DNA of 64,000 nt from Robiginitomaculum sp. (GTDB lineage Bacteria; Pseudomonadota; Alphaproteobacteria; Caulobacterales; Maricaulaceae): assembly GCA_002733495.1 (NCBI GenBank), contig NVVV01000003.1, positions 1 through 64,000 of the forward strand. The letters run 5' to 3'. The translations under genes were made by a program, and so were the position numbers. This document shows positions 20,731 to 30,917 of this stretch, piece by piece; positions within the stretch are counted from its first letter, which is position 1; the number at the start of each line of letters is the position of its first letter. The notes below the pieces were generated by a model. The model had not been told where the DNA came from, ran no database searches, and saw only the letters and a list, made by a program, of their open reading frames with translations.

Positions 20731-21208
20731 TTCTTTTTTCTATGCTGGTCTGATCCACCGTGCCTTGCCAAATGCACGGATGATTGCGCTTAGACGCGGT
20801 GCCATGGACAGCTGTCTGAGTAATTACCGTCAGTTATTTACCGTGCAATACTCTTACTACAACTACACTTTTGATCTGGAAAGCACGGCCCGGTTTTATT
20901 GCAAATACGATGATCTTATGTTGCATTGGCGTGCTCACCTTCCCCCTGACCGCTTTATGGAAGTTCGCTATGAGGACATCGTCCACGATCAGGAAAACCA
21001 GACCCGGGAACTTCTTAATTTTTGCGACCTTTCCTGGGATGAAGCCTGTTTGCGTTTTCATGAAAACGCGGCTCCTGTTTCTACGGCTAGTTCAGTACAG
21101 GTTCGTCAACCGCTGTATAGCGGATCTATCGGGCGCTGGAAAAAATATGGTGATGCGCTTCTGGTCTTACAAAATGCACTTCAAAACGCTGGTATAGCAC
21201 TGGAGTAA
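20720..21208 (+). pseudogene. sulfotransferase, C-terminal fragment fused to IS end
   Basis: FFYAGLIHRALPNARMIALRRGAMDSCLSNYRQLFT ... MEVRYEDIVHDQENQTRELLNFCDLSWDEACLRFHEN ... VRQPLYSGSIGRWKKY; the N-terminal PAPS-binding half is absent. Confidence 0.85.
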
Positions 21209-21342
21209 AACAGGGTCGCGTGCACATTTTCGCATGTGAGGCGATTGGGGAGACTAATACGGGCTTGATCAGGCGAAGCTGTGCGTATTCAATACCAAGG
21301 GGTGGATTTACCCAAGACCGCAACCAAAAGACAAGAGGTGCC

Positions 21343-21933
21343 ATGCCCCGTTTAAAAACCACGTCCAGAGAAGAGCTTGCCGCCATGGCGCCGCTTTTTG
21401 AACTGGTGGAAAGTGTCACCGGCTTTGTGCCAAACAGCATGATGCAGATGGGCATCTGGCCGGAGTTGACCAATGCCTTTACGGGTCTGGCCGCGACCAT
21501 ATTGGGGCCAGATACGCATGTGCCAGCGGATTTGAAGCAGATGATCGCTCTGGTCGCCAGTCAGGCCGCAGGGTGTCAATATTGTATGGCACATACCGCG
21601 CATTCAGCGGCCAAGGCCGGTGCTGCTTTAGAAAAAATCGAAAATGTGTGGAGCTTTGAAACCTCGCCGCTTTTTACAGAGGCAGAGCGCATTGTGCTGG
21701 GCGTCGCGCGTGATGCAGCGCAAGTGCCCAATGCGGTGACTGATGAGGCCTTTGAGGCGCTAAAGGCGCATTTTGACGACCGCCAGATTATCGAAATTAT
21801 GAGCGTGATTTCGCTCTTTGGCTTTCTTAATCGGTGGAATGATACCATGGCCACTGAACTGGAAGATTCGCCCCTTCAGTTTGGCCAGAAACACCTAGCC
21901 AAGGCGGGCTGGGACCCCAAAAAGCACCTTTAA
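21343..21933 (+). CDS. carboxymuconolactone decarboxylase / AhpD-like protein
   Basis: DLKQMIALVASQAAGCQYCMAHTAHSAAKAG CxxC motif. Confidence 0.85.
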   Translation: MPRLKTTSREELAAMAPLFELVESVTGFVPNSMMQMGIWPELTNAFTGLAATILGPDTHVPADLKQMIALVASQAAGCQYCMAHTAHSAAKAGAALEKIENVWSFETSPLFTEAERIVLGVARDAAQVPNAVTDEAFEALKAHFDDRQIIEIMSVISLFGFLNRWNDTMATELEDSPLQFGQKHLAKAGWDPKKHL

Positions 21934-22041
21934 GTTGAAAGTAAGCAGGCTAATATCATTAAGGTAACGCTCGTTTTTGAAAGGCATTGACGGCTCTGCT
22001 TTTGCCCCCTTAGATGCCTTGGAAATTATGGGAACGAGATT

Positions 22042-23301
22042 ATGAAAGCTGTAGCAGTCTTTGCCGTCCTTGTGATGGCCTTTGGCGCGTGGTGGATCAT
22101 TAACGCCCCGCCATCTTTCATCCATATCGGACCAAAGCTGGAACTGGACGCAGTATCGCAAACCGTACTGGAGGTGACGTCCAAAGAGGATGTGGTGCGC
22201 ACATCTTCTTCGCGGACCGCACCGACCTTGCCGGGCTATGATGAAGTCATTTTGTATGAGGATCGGGGCGAAGCTTACGCCACCTCGACTGATGGCTGGA
22301 TATGGAAAATTGACCTGGTAGCGGGTACGGCCAGCCGGTTTGTTGATGTGCCGCTTATGGCAGCAGGGGCACGCCGTGACCCCAGTGATGAAAACCGTAT
22401 ATATTTTTGCGCCTCCTATCTTTATGGGGCGACATACCCCAAGGGCGAACGTGTTGGGCTTTATCAACTGGACCTGCAAAGCCGCGCCGTAACGCCGGTA
22501 GTGTTGGCGGTGCCAAAGGTTGAAGGTATTGGCGGGGCGCCCCGCGTCTTTCCTGATGGTGCGGGGCCGATCAGCCGAGACATTTTGCACAGCGGAAAAA
22601 TATCGCGAGCGTTGGCATTTTGCAATGACCTGGATGTGAGCGGGGATGGCCAGCGGATTTATTTTACCGAACCATTCGCTTATGAAAATGCCAGCATGGG
22701 CGGTGGAGGCACCTATAGAGAAGCCGTTTCTATGGGACAGAACGGCTTTGTCTGGCAATATGACAGGACTGAAAAGGCGGTTTCGCTGGTGGCGCAGAAC
22801 TACACTTTTCCAGATGGGATCCTCGTCGAGGATAATGGCGCGGAGTCAGAAGAGAGCCTGCTGGTTGCGGAAACCATTAAGTTCCAGATACAGCGCCTTA
22901 TTTTACGTGGCAACCGCGCCGGGCAAAGCGAGATTGTACAGCAAAACCTGCCCGCCATGCCCGATGGCCTGGATCGTGATGCCAATGGCACCATCTGGGT
23001 GGGGATGATCAAACAGCGCTCGTCCACTGTGGACTGGATTCACCGCAATCCGTGGATCAAACATCTCTTGCTGCGCCTGCCACACACCATGATGCCTGTA
23101 TCGCGTGAAACCAGCTATATGGCCTTGTCGCAGGATGCCGCTACGCCCCTGTTCTACAGTGTACATGACGGCTCTGTACTGACGGAAATTTCGGTGGTGA
23201 TCCCGGGCCGGGATCGCCTGTTTTTGGCCACGGTGGGCCATGATTCCCGTGGGCTTTACAGCGTGCCTTATCCCGAAGGGCTAAAGCCGCCAACGCAGTA
23301 G
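22042..23301 (+). CDS. SMP-30/gluconolactonase/strictosidine synthase-like beta-propeller protein
   Basis: FCNDLDVSGDGQRIYFTEP, GILVEDNGAESEESLLVAET, PDGLDRDANGTIWVGM; N-terminal TM segment. Confidence 0.8.
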   Translation: MKAVAVFAVLVMAFGAWWIINAPPSFIHIGPKLELDAVSQTVLEVTSKEDVVRTSSSRTAPTLPGYDEVILYEDRGEAYATSTDGWIWKIDLVAGTASRFVDVPLMAAGARRDPSDENRIYFCASYLYGATYPKGERVGLYQLDLQSRAVTPVVLAVPKVEGIGGAPRVFPDGAGPISRDILHSGKISRALAFCNDLDVSGDGQRIYFTEPFAYENASMGGGGTYREAVSMGQNGFVWQYDRTEKAVSLVAQNYTFPDGILVEDNGAESEESLLVAETIKFQIQRLILRGNRAGQSEIVQQNLPAMPDGLDRDANGTIWVGMIKQRSSTVDWIHRNPWIKHLLLRLPHTMMPVSRETSYMALSQDAATPLFYSVHDGSVLTEISVVIPGRDRLFLATVGHDSRGLYSVPYPEGLKPPTQ

Positions 23302-23324
23302 CTAGGCCGTCTTGATCCGCTTTG

Positions 23325-23515
23325 TGCTCAGTTTTCAAAAGGCAGGGGCAATGCGGCGAGGCATAATGCGGCCATAAAGTTGGTGGCATTTTTGTCCCAC
23401 GGGTCAAGCTCGAGGGCAGGCTCCTTGTGTGGCAATCCGGCGAAAGTCTTTCAAGCGCCCGAACATTCTTTCGATGACATTTCAACCTTTGTAACGCGTC
23501 GTGCTCCAAAACCTC
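23325..23515 (-). pseudogene. 3' remnant of an IS5-type transposase
   Basis: Minus strand reads TTRYKG*NVIERMFGRLKDFRRIAT then, after an insertion, DKNATNFMAALCLAAL. Confidence 0.7.
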
Positions 23516-23566
23516 CATGATAAATCACAAGGCATTGAATCAGTTATATGTTAATGAGTTCTAACT

Positions 23567-23863
23567 CTAGAAAAGCCTCACGACCAGCCAGTAGATGCCA
23601 AACCAGGCGAGGGTGCAGCTCAGCGCGATAAAATTGATGGCGCGCTTGGAAGACCAACGGTCGTCATCAGTGGCATGAATATTGGCATGCTCTATGGCTA
23701 GGCGTGCCATAAGCTTGCGAGCCGGTGATGTCGTGGCCTCGATGTTCTTTGCTTCTGCAGCGTCCATAAGCCGTTTTTTTGATTCCGGTACAGGCGTAGA
23801 CGTTTTCAGAGTATTGGGCCGTTTTTTTTTAGTCTGGCCAGCCATTTTGTGTCTCTTGTTCAT
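23567..23863 (-). CDS. hypothetical protein with one C-terminal TM segment
   Basis: 98-aa ORF ending FIALSCTLAWFGIYWLVVRLF. Confidence 0.45.
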   Translation of the reverse strand: MNKRHKMAGQTKKKRPNTLKTSTPVPESKKRLMDAAEAKNIEATTSPARKLMARLAIEHANIHATDDDRWSSKRAINFIALSCTLAWFGIYWLVVRLF

Positions 23864-24102
23864 CCTCTAGACGAATCATAAACGCAAAACCTTACAGAGA
23901 AGTATCACAAATCAGTGGTATTTTACCGATAATCCCGCCCGGTATTCAGTGTATAGGGTGGGGTCAACGCGCGATAACGGTGTTGGGTCGTTAAAAATAT
24001 TTTGAGAAAAGGTCTGTATAGGGGGGCTTCTCACAGCACAGTTTTATAGGCAAGCCTGCCGACATAAAGCTTTGAGAACACGGCCATGTACATGCGTGCA
24101 GC

Positions 24103-26394
24103 TTATTCGCTATAATATTTATGGTAGTTTTTATAATAGCTACCATAGCCGTAACCATAGCCATAACTATGCTGGGCAGCTAGGTCCACTTGGGTCAGGG
24201 CAATGCCGGCAATTGGCGCATTTACGCGTTGCAGGGATTCCAGTGCGGCGCGGACAATCTCGCGCGGCGTTTTGCGCCAACGCACCAGTAACACCACAGA
24301 ATCGACCAAAGTGGCCAGGATACGCGTTTCGGCCACGGGCAGGGTAGGGGCCGTATCAATGATCACGAAGTCGTATTCTTTCTGTAATTCCTTGAGCAAG
24401 GTGCGCATGGCCGGGCGGCCAAACAGATCCAGGGTCAAGTTTTTCTCGTTATCCGTCAAAGGCAAAATATCGAGGCCCTTTTGTGCATCCGCAATAATGG
24501 CTTTATCAGAAGATTCCTTGCCCTCGATAATATCTATCAAGCCGATGACCGGGTGAAGGTGAGCCGCTTGGGTCAGCATACGCCTGCGAATGTCCGCATC
24601 AATGACCAGAGTCCTAGCGCCCATCATGGCGGAAACCCGTGCTAATGATAGGGCCATTGAGGTTTTACCCTCGCCTGGCAAGGCCGACGTAATCGCGATA
24701 ATTTTGGCACTGCCATCATTTTCGCCCCCATAAAGAAGCGAGGCGCGCAGGGTGCGCAAGGCTTCGGAAAAGCTGGACAGAGGCTTATCAACAACATAGT
24801 CCGCCGGGCTTTTCTTGCTTTTTTTTCGGTCAATCATGGGGAGGGAAGCCAGACAGGGCACCCCCATGGAATATTCAATTTCCTCAGCGGTATGCAGGCC
24901 GCGATCAAGAGATTCTGCGGCAAAAATAGCGGCACCACCAGCACCAACAGCAACAATTAAACCCATCAGGATCATCAGTATTTTGTTGGGAAAGCTTGGG
25001 TTTGCAGGGGGCGTGGCCCGTGAAATAATCCGTGCATCGGCCTCCAGAAGAGATTGTTGTTGGCTGGTCTGTTTGAAACGATCAAGAAAGGACTCATAAA
25101 GTGTCCGGTTGGCCGTGGCGTCGCGTTCCAGCTCGCGCAGGCGGACAAGTGCGGAATTGTTTGACGTCAGGGTTTTCTTTAAGCGATTGATGTCGCGTTC
25201 CAGAGAGGCAGTCCGTTGCCGCGCCACCGAAACTTCACCGCGCAAACTGGAAACAATTCGACCAATTTGTTGTTGGATCTGGTTTTCAATATCACTCAGT
25301 TCATTTTTAACTTTCAGGATTTCCGGGTGACGAGCACCATAACGGCTTTGCAATTCCCCTTGCCTACGGGTCACTTCGGATTGTTGACGGCGCAGGTCAT
25401 TAATGACAGTAGAGTCGAGAACCGCAGCAACATCACCGCCGCGTCCTGATTTGAGTTGCTGGTCCACAGTGTTCAGCCGTGCCTGCTTTTCAGCAAGTTC
25501 TGCCCGCAAAATAATGGCGGACCCGGTCAGTTCGGCAATTTGCTTTTCAGTCAGAGAAGACCCTTGGGCGTTTAACAAGCCCTGCTCGGCACGGTATAGT
25601 TCTACTGCCCGTTCCGCAGCTTGCACCTCTAAGCGCAGGGAAGACAGGCGTTCTTCAAGCCACTCGTTAGCCCGCTTTGTGGCGTCAAATTTCGATTCAA
25701 GCTGATCAACCAGATATTTGTCAGCGACAGAATTAACGATTCTCGCTGCCTTTTTAGGGCTTTCGCTTTCAAAACTAAGGGCAATCACATAGGTCAGGCC
25801 GGACCTGCGTACATTTAACCGATCAAGAAGGCTCGAAACGGCAAGGTTTCTAATTCTTTGTTGTTTTTCCTCTTTTGTCATGCGCATTGCCGGGGTCTTG
25901 CTAGGGAAAAGCGTGCGCAATATCTCGTTAAACCACGCTTTGGTATTGTGCCGCCATAAGGAAAGGCCCTTAGGCTCCACGAGACTCCCGTTAAATTCAG
26001 GGTCCTGCGTCAGATTAAGTTCGTCAACGACTTTGGCAGCCAAAGACCGTGACTTTATGATTTTGACTTCGCTTTCCACCACGGCGGTATCCGGTGTCAG
26101 GCCCGAAAGAACCTGATTGAGGTCAATAACCTGTTCCTGCCGTGGGTCGATAATGAGTTCAGTGTTGGCGCTGTATCTTGGCGTTAGCTGAAACGTGTAA
26201 ACGATAACCAGTGTGAAAACGACCATGGATATAGCTGCAAACAGAACAAACCGGCGCCTGAAAATGGTCAACAGATGCCGCAGATCCAAAAAACTGTCTG
26301 TTGTGTTGTTCTGATGCTCGTTTGTTTGCGGAGAAGTTAAAAATTGGTCCATCGTGTGCGTGCCTGTGTGATCAAAAAATAAACGCAACATCAC
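24103..26394 (-). CDS. polysaccharide biosynthesis tyrosine autokinase (Wzc/ExoP-like)
   Basis: Wzz domain, long coiled coil, Walker A SALPGEGKTSMALSLARVSAMMG, DADIRRR, VIIDTAP, Tyr-rich C-terminus YGYGYGYGSYYKNYHKYYSE. Confidence 0.93.
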   Translation of the reverse strand: MMLRLFFDHTGTHTMDQFLTSPQTNEHQNNTTDSFLDLRHLLTIFRRRFVLFAAISMVVFTLVIVYTFQLTPRYSANTELIIDPRQEQVIDLNQVLSGLTPDTAVVESEVKIIKSRSLAAKVVDELNLTQDPEFNGSLVEPKGLSLWRHNTKAWFNEILRTLFPSKTPAMRMTKEEKQQRIRNLAVSSLLDRLNVRRSGLTYVIALSFESESPKKAARIVNSVADKYLVDQLESKFDATKRANEWLEERLSSLRLEVQAAERAVELYRAEQGLLNAQGSSLTEKQIAELTGSAIILRAELAEKQARLNTVDQQLKSGRGGDVAAVLDSTVINDLRRQQSEVTRRQGELQSRYGARHPEILKVKNELSDIENQIQQQIGRIVSSLRGEVSVARQRTASLERDINRLKKTLTSNNSALVRLRELERDATANRTLYESFLDRFKQTSQQQSLLEADARIISRATPPANPSFPNKILMILMGLIVAVGAGGAAIFAAESLDRGLHTAEEIEYSMGVPCLASLPMIDRKKSKKSPADYVVDKPLSSFSEALRTLRASLLYGGENDGSAKIIAITSALPGEGKTSMALSLARVSAMMGARTLVIDADIRRRMLTQAAHLHPVIGLIDIIEGKESSDKAIIADAQKGLDILPLTDNEKNLTLDLFGRPAMRTLLKELQKEYDFVIIDTAPTLPVAETRILATLVDSVVLLVRWRKTPREIVRAALESLQRVNAPIAGIALTQVDLAAQHSYGYGYGYGSYYKNYHKYYSE

Positions 26395-26472
26395 TATAGA
26401 GCAAAAAGTTATTCTGCCCCAAAGAACAGAAAGTCAATCCGTTATGCTCGTAGTGTTGTGTAGGCGTGCCTT

Positions 26473-26736
26473 AGGTCATGAGCTCATAAACAGGGGACCA
26501 TGGCGGGTCAAAGCGCTAAATAATCCGGGGAAAAGGCGAGAAATCGTGGCAATGGCACGGTTTGGGCTTTTGACGAAGCAGGTTAAAGCGCTTTGCCCAT
26601 TTTTCAGGATATGGCCACTTTGTCCGGATAATGCGTTGCAATGCCTTGAAAGCCGTATGGTTTCCTGCGGCCTCGCGCCTGTTACCCAAACAAATTGCCT
26701 CATACCATTTTGATCCTGTTTATGAGTTCACGACCT
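26473..26736. repeat. candidate MITE-like element bounded by 22-bp inverted repeats
   Basis: Left AGGTCATGAGCTCATAAACAGG; right CCTGTTTATGAGTTCACGACCT; 20/22 complementarity. Confidence 0.55.
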
Positions 26737-28000
26737 AGCGTTGGAACTTGATGGTAAAGCCAACTTCGTTATTGGTGTAGTCTGAACCACCAGCTGTTCC
26801 ACGTGAGGTTTGGTCCGCATAAAGATAATAGAAGGTGAGGCCAACGCCGCGACGTAGCAAAACAGTGCCGCTAAATGTGCCACCAAACCGCTCATCTTCG
26901 CGATCAATGCCTTTGAAATCATCCAAACCATAGGTTAACTGGCCCGTCAGAACCAGATTGCGCAAAAGCTCGTGATCAATTTTGAAGTTGGCCTTGTTGG
27001 CTAGGAAGCCGGAGGCCCCCTGAATGCCAGAATCCTCTACAGAGCGGGAGCCTTTTACGGTTACAGTTGTCAACTGCGTAACAAACCACTCAACATTTGC
27101 CCGAACGGCAAAGCCATTGATATTGGGCAAGAATGGGCTTTGGAAGCTCTGGTCCAGATACCCGACAGACACTTCGCCCCGTATCAGATTAGTCAGGTCA
27201 AAATTTGTACCGACCAGCAATTCATAACCATCTGAATCCCTGTCCAACGCCACGACAGGGGGCTGCAAATCATAGGAACGATCATTATAAGCGGCTTCAA
27301 AAAAGACAGAGGTATCCGGGCTGACGGCGTATTCAAACCGCCCGTTCACATCCACAATCTGGCGGTCACGATCATCTTGCAAGGAAGTGCCGCCGCCAAT
27401 AATCTGTCCATTTTTGTAATTATAGTCCCGCAGGGTACTAGACAAGGCTACGCGAACCCGATTGATTTCCCGCGTAACATTCCCGTAAACCGATGCCAGA
27501 TCATAACGGATGGGCTTGGTTGTATTGGTCGGGGTGCTGGAATTGGTCCGCGGCTCGTTAAGGGCCTGAAATTCTCCACCAAAGCCAAAGCTCAGCCCAC
27601 GACCGGCATCCAGACGGGCATCACTGCCCACCGTGTAATCCGTGATGCTTTCCGAAGACACGTCCAGATATTCATTGTGATCCACACTGGCATTAAAACG
27701 TAGCGAATGCCGCGACCATTTGGATTGTATAATGGCTGCCGGGTTCACCTTGAAGATGAAATCATCAGTCGTGGCCGTGCGGCGGGCAAAAATATTATCA
27801 TTATAACGCAGGCCCGTGGTCAGTTCCGGCAGCAAAGTAAAGCCACCAAGGTCCACACCGCCAGTCTGATATTCCGGCTTAGGCCGCTCGCTAACGGATA
27901 CGTTGCGGTTGCGGTCAAAGGAACTCGATTGCGCAGCGGCTGTCCCAGCTACAATGCAAAACGTAAAGGCCAGGCCTAAAAAATTGGAAACGTGCATCAA
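26735..28000 (-). CDS. outer membrane beta-barrel protein of EPS locus
   Basis: Signal peptide; GGFTLLPELTTGLRYNDNIFAR ... alternating beta-strands ... DYTNNEVGFTIKFQR. Confidence 0.8.
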   Translation of the reverse strand: MMHVSNFLGLAFTFCIVAGTAAAQSSSFDRNRNVSVSERPKPEYQTGGVDLGGFTLLPELTTGLRYNDNIFARRTATTDDFIFKVNPAAIIQSKWSRHSLRFNASVDHNEYLDVSSESITDYTVGSDARLDAGRGLSFGFGGEFQALNEPRTNSSTPTNTTKPIRYDLASVYGNVTREINRVRVALSSTLRDYNYKNGQIIGGGTSLQDDRDRQIVDVNGRFEYAVSPDTSVFFEAAYNDRSYDLQPPVVALDRDSDGYELLVGTNFDLTNLIRGEVSVGYLDQSFQSPFLPNINGFAVRANVEWFVTQLTTVTVKGSRSVEDSGIQGASGFLANKANFKIDHELLRNLVLTGQLTYGLDDFKGIDREDERFGGTFSGTVLLRRGVGLTFYYLYADQTSRGTAGGSDYTNNEVGFTIKFQR

Positions 28001-28074
28001 TACCCCCGGTGCACATTAATACAGTGCCAGAAAATGTTGGAAAATCGTCTGCTATATATTGTACTTTATGTCAG

Positions 28075-28515
28075 CTAGTTGCCGTAATCAGAGCCGCCGC
28101 CGCCGCCGCCAGAAGAGGGCGGTGCGCCACCCGTTGTTGTGCCGCCAGATCCCCCGCTTGGGGCCCCGCTACCGCCTGTTGCTGTCGAGCCACCATTTGC
28201 AGGTTGCGCCTGTGCCACGGCTACGGCGGCAACTTGTGTCGGTGAAAGATTTGGGGAGGCAGCAACAGCCTGCAAAGCCGCTGCCGCTTGTGTCGGTGTA
28301 ACGCCAGCAGACTGGATCACGGCATTAACAACCGCCTCTATCTCGGCCTCAGTGGCATCAGCTGGCAACGCCGCCAGAGCGGCTTGAATTTGTGCCGCCA
28401 GGGCTTGCACAGCATCTTCCTGTGCCAAAGCTGGTGTTGCCAGTACCAATGGGGCACCAACAGTTGCAAGGCCGAGTGCGCTGGCTGCCAAAATGGCTTT
28501 AAGTGACTTCTGCAT
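28075..28515 (-). CDS. small exported Ala/Gln-rich protein with Gly-rich tail
   Basis: Signal peptide MQKSLKAILAASALGLATVGAPLVLATPALAQ; Ala-rich helical region; GGSGGTTTGGAPPSSGGGGGGSDYGN tail. Confidence 0.75.
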   Translation of the reverse strand: MQKSLKAILAASALGLATVGAPLVLATPALAQEDAVQALAAQIQAALAALPADATEAEIEAVVNAVIQSAGVTPTQAAAALQAVAASPNLSPTQVAAVAVAQAQPANGGSTATGGSGAPSGGSGGTTTGGAPPSSGGGGGGSDYGN

Positions 28516-28933
28516 AGTTAATCTCCACGTTTAGAATCAATATACATACTTAACGTAGTTAATCCAGCAAAAAACACTATTTTATTTAGCTCCAAAGCTT
28601 TATTCTTGCATGTTGCTTTTTCACAACAAATCACCATTTGTTGAGGGGGGCAAGAAAGTGGTGAAAAGTCAATAAAAACAATGGATAATTGCCATACTAA
28701 AATGAGAGATGGGGGCGGAAAGTGCTTTTGGAGCTTCGCATAATTTCTTCGCCGGGTAGTTTTAAGGTGTGAAGAACTGGGTGCGGCAAAAAATAACTTT
28801 TAAATACTTGATTATCCTGTAACCGTTAACGTCGTCATGAACATTCGTGTGTTCATCCTGTGAGGGATGTGTTTTGCAGGGAAACAGGGGCAATGAACTC
28901 TACGTGTTAAAGCAGGTTTCAATCCGCGAAATT

Positions 28934-30199
28934 ATGAACACGATATTGATGCGCTTGCGTTTTCAGTTTGCATTTGGTCTGGTTATAATTGCCGGGCTGC
29001 CTTTTTTGCTGCTCCAGAATTATTCGCTACGGTATACGAGTAGTCGGGATGACTCAGTTTTTGTTGCTATTCTTTCGCTGATTTTCTGTCTTTATGTTTT
29101 TCGTCGACTGACGGCATATTCCAGCGTGCTTGGCAGTGCCTTTATTATCCCGACATCATCCCTGGTCTATGGCCTTAGTCTTATTGTGCTCATGTTGTTG
29201 CGGCTTGATTACAGCCGTTTTTTTCTGGGGATGAGCTATGCTCTGAATGTTTTCTGGTTTTATACCCTCTATTATTTCACCGTTATTGCCAAACGCCATG
29301 CCTTTGCCCTTGTCCCTGTTGGGCAGGTAAAAACCCTGGCGCGTATCAATAAGGCGGACTGGGTGTTGTTGACTGAGGCCGCAGGCGACCCGAGGCAAAT
29401 GGACAAGCCTTGTGACGCGGTAATCACAGATTTTAGCGCTGACATGAGTGATAACTGGCAACGTTATCTGGCCCGGTGTGCCTTACTAGGCATTCCGGTT
29501 TTTGATTACCGTCATGTCCGTGAAATGCTGACTGGTAAAGTACGAATTACACATATTTCAGAAAACACATTGGGGACACTGACCCCAAATATTTTTTATA
29601 TGAAATTAAAAACCATAGTCGACTTCCTGATCGCTATTCTGGTGCTGGTCGTTCTGGCGCCGGTCCTTATTCTTGCGGCCTTGTTAATTAAGCTGGACAG
29701 TCCCGGTCCCGTTTTATTCCGCCAGAAACGCATTGGCTATCACGGCCTGCCTTTTCATTGTTACAAATTCAGGACAATGGAGGAGGATGAAGCCAGTGCA
29801 GGTGTAGAAGAGGATGTTTTGGAATCTGCAAAAACGAAACCGAATGATCCACGGATTACGCGTCTGGGGCGGTTTTTACGCAAATGCCGTATTGATGAAC
29901 TGCCACAAATATTCAACATTCTGAAAAGTGAAATGAGCTGGATCGGGCCACGTCCCGAAGTTTGTGTGCTCTCAGAATGGTATGAAGGCGAGCTGCCGTT
30001 TTATAGCTATCGCCATGTGGTGAAGCCGGGTATTAGTGGCTGGGCTCAGGTCAATCAGGGGCATGTGGTCGAGGTTGGTGATGTCCATGAAAAACTGCAA
30101 TTTGACTTTTATTATATCAAGAATTTTTCTCTATGGCTGGATGTGAGCATCTTGTTTCTTACCATAAAAACAATCTTTACCGGCAGTGGGGCCAAATAA
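28934..30199 (+). CDS. exopolysaccharide biosynthesis polyprenyl glycosylphosphotransferase (sugar transferase)
   Basis: KLDSPGPVLFRQKRIGYHGLPFHCYKFRTM, RLGRFLRKCRIDELPQIFNILKSEMSWIGPRPE, KPGISGWAQVNQG. Confidence 0.93.
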   Translation: MNTILMRLRFQFAFGLVIIAGLPFLLLQNYSLRYTSSRDDSVFVAILSLIFCLYVFRRLTAYSSVLGSAFIIPTSSLVYGLSLIVLMLLRLDYSRFFLGMSYALNVFWFYTLYYFTVIAKRHAFALVPVGQVKTLARINKADWVLLTEAAGDPRQMDKPCDAVITDFSADMSDNWQRYLARCALLGIPVFDYRHVREMLTGKVRITHISENTLGTLTPNIFYMKLKTIVDFLIAILVLVVLAPVLILAALLIKLDSPGPVLFRQKRIGYHGLPFHCYKFRTMEEDEASAGVEEDVLESAKTKPNDPRITRLGRFLRKCRIDELPQIFNILKSEMSWIGPRPEVCVLSEWYEGELPFYSYRHVVKPGISGWAQVNQGHVVEVGDVHEKLQFDFYYIKNFSLWLDVSILFLTIKTIFTGSGAK

Positions 30200-30251
30200 A
30201 CCCTGACCGCAAAGCCGGGGTGAAATGGCGTACCGTCATGGGCTTTCTGGT

Positions 30252-30830
30252 CTAGAAAAACCGCTCGCCTATGCGAATTGTGTCGCCAGGTTGCACCGGG
30301 GTTTCCGTCGTCAGTGTATAGGCATATTCGCCAATTTCACCGGCGCGCTTGATATACACTTTACGTGTGTCGGCGCGATAGGTGAAACCTTCGGCAGTGG
30401 CCACGGCATTCATCACCGTCAGGCCACTTAGATAAGGGTATTCACCAGGGGATTTAACCTCGCCAAGAATATAGAAGGGGCGAAAGTTCAGGACCTCTGC
30501 ACTGACCCGAGGGTCAGTCAAATAGCCCTCTTTCAGTTTGGCTTCGACGGCGCGTTGAAACTGGCGCACGGTTTTACCCTTGGCGCTGACTTCGCCAACC
30601 AGCGGCAGCGAGACCTGGCCCCCACCATCAACAACAAACTCACCAGAGAGATCCTCTTCGCCAAAAACGATGACGCGCAATTGGTCTCCAGAGCCAAGAT
30701 GATAATCTGCGCCCGTACGGATCTGGCTGGGGGCGCCCGGCCCACGTGCGGCGCTGGGGGCAGGCCCGGAGGCACAAGAGGCTAGTCCCATGACAAGGAA
30801 CATGCCGATTAAATAGGTCAATACACGCAT
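30252..30830 (-). CDS. polysaccharide export protein (OPX/Wza-like)
   Basis: YHLGSGDQLRVIVFGEEDLSGEFVVDGGGQVSLPLVGEV, YILGEVKSPGEYPYLSGLTVMNAVATAEGF, VQPGDTIRI; lipobox-like LASCAS. Confidence 0.93.
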   Translation of the reverse strand: MRVLTYLIGMFLVMGLASCASGPAPSAARGPGAPSQIRTGADYHLGSGDQLRVIVFGEEDLSGEFVVDGGGQVSLPLVGEVSAKGKTVRQFQRAVEAKLKEGYLTDPRVSAEVLNFRPFYILGEVKSPGEYPYLSGLTVMNAVATAEGFTYRADTRKVYIKRAGEIGEYAYTLTTETPVQPGDTIRIGERFF

Positions 30831-30917
30831 AGGGGCTTACTCGCTCACAATCTGCATTCAGATAAACAGACTTGTTAAATGCCATGCGTGACAAAGGGGC
30901 GCAACCCCGGCGCGGCT

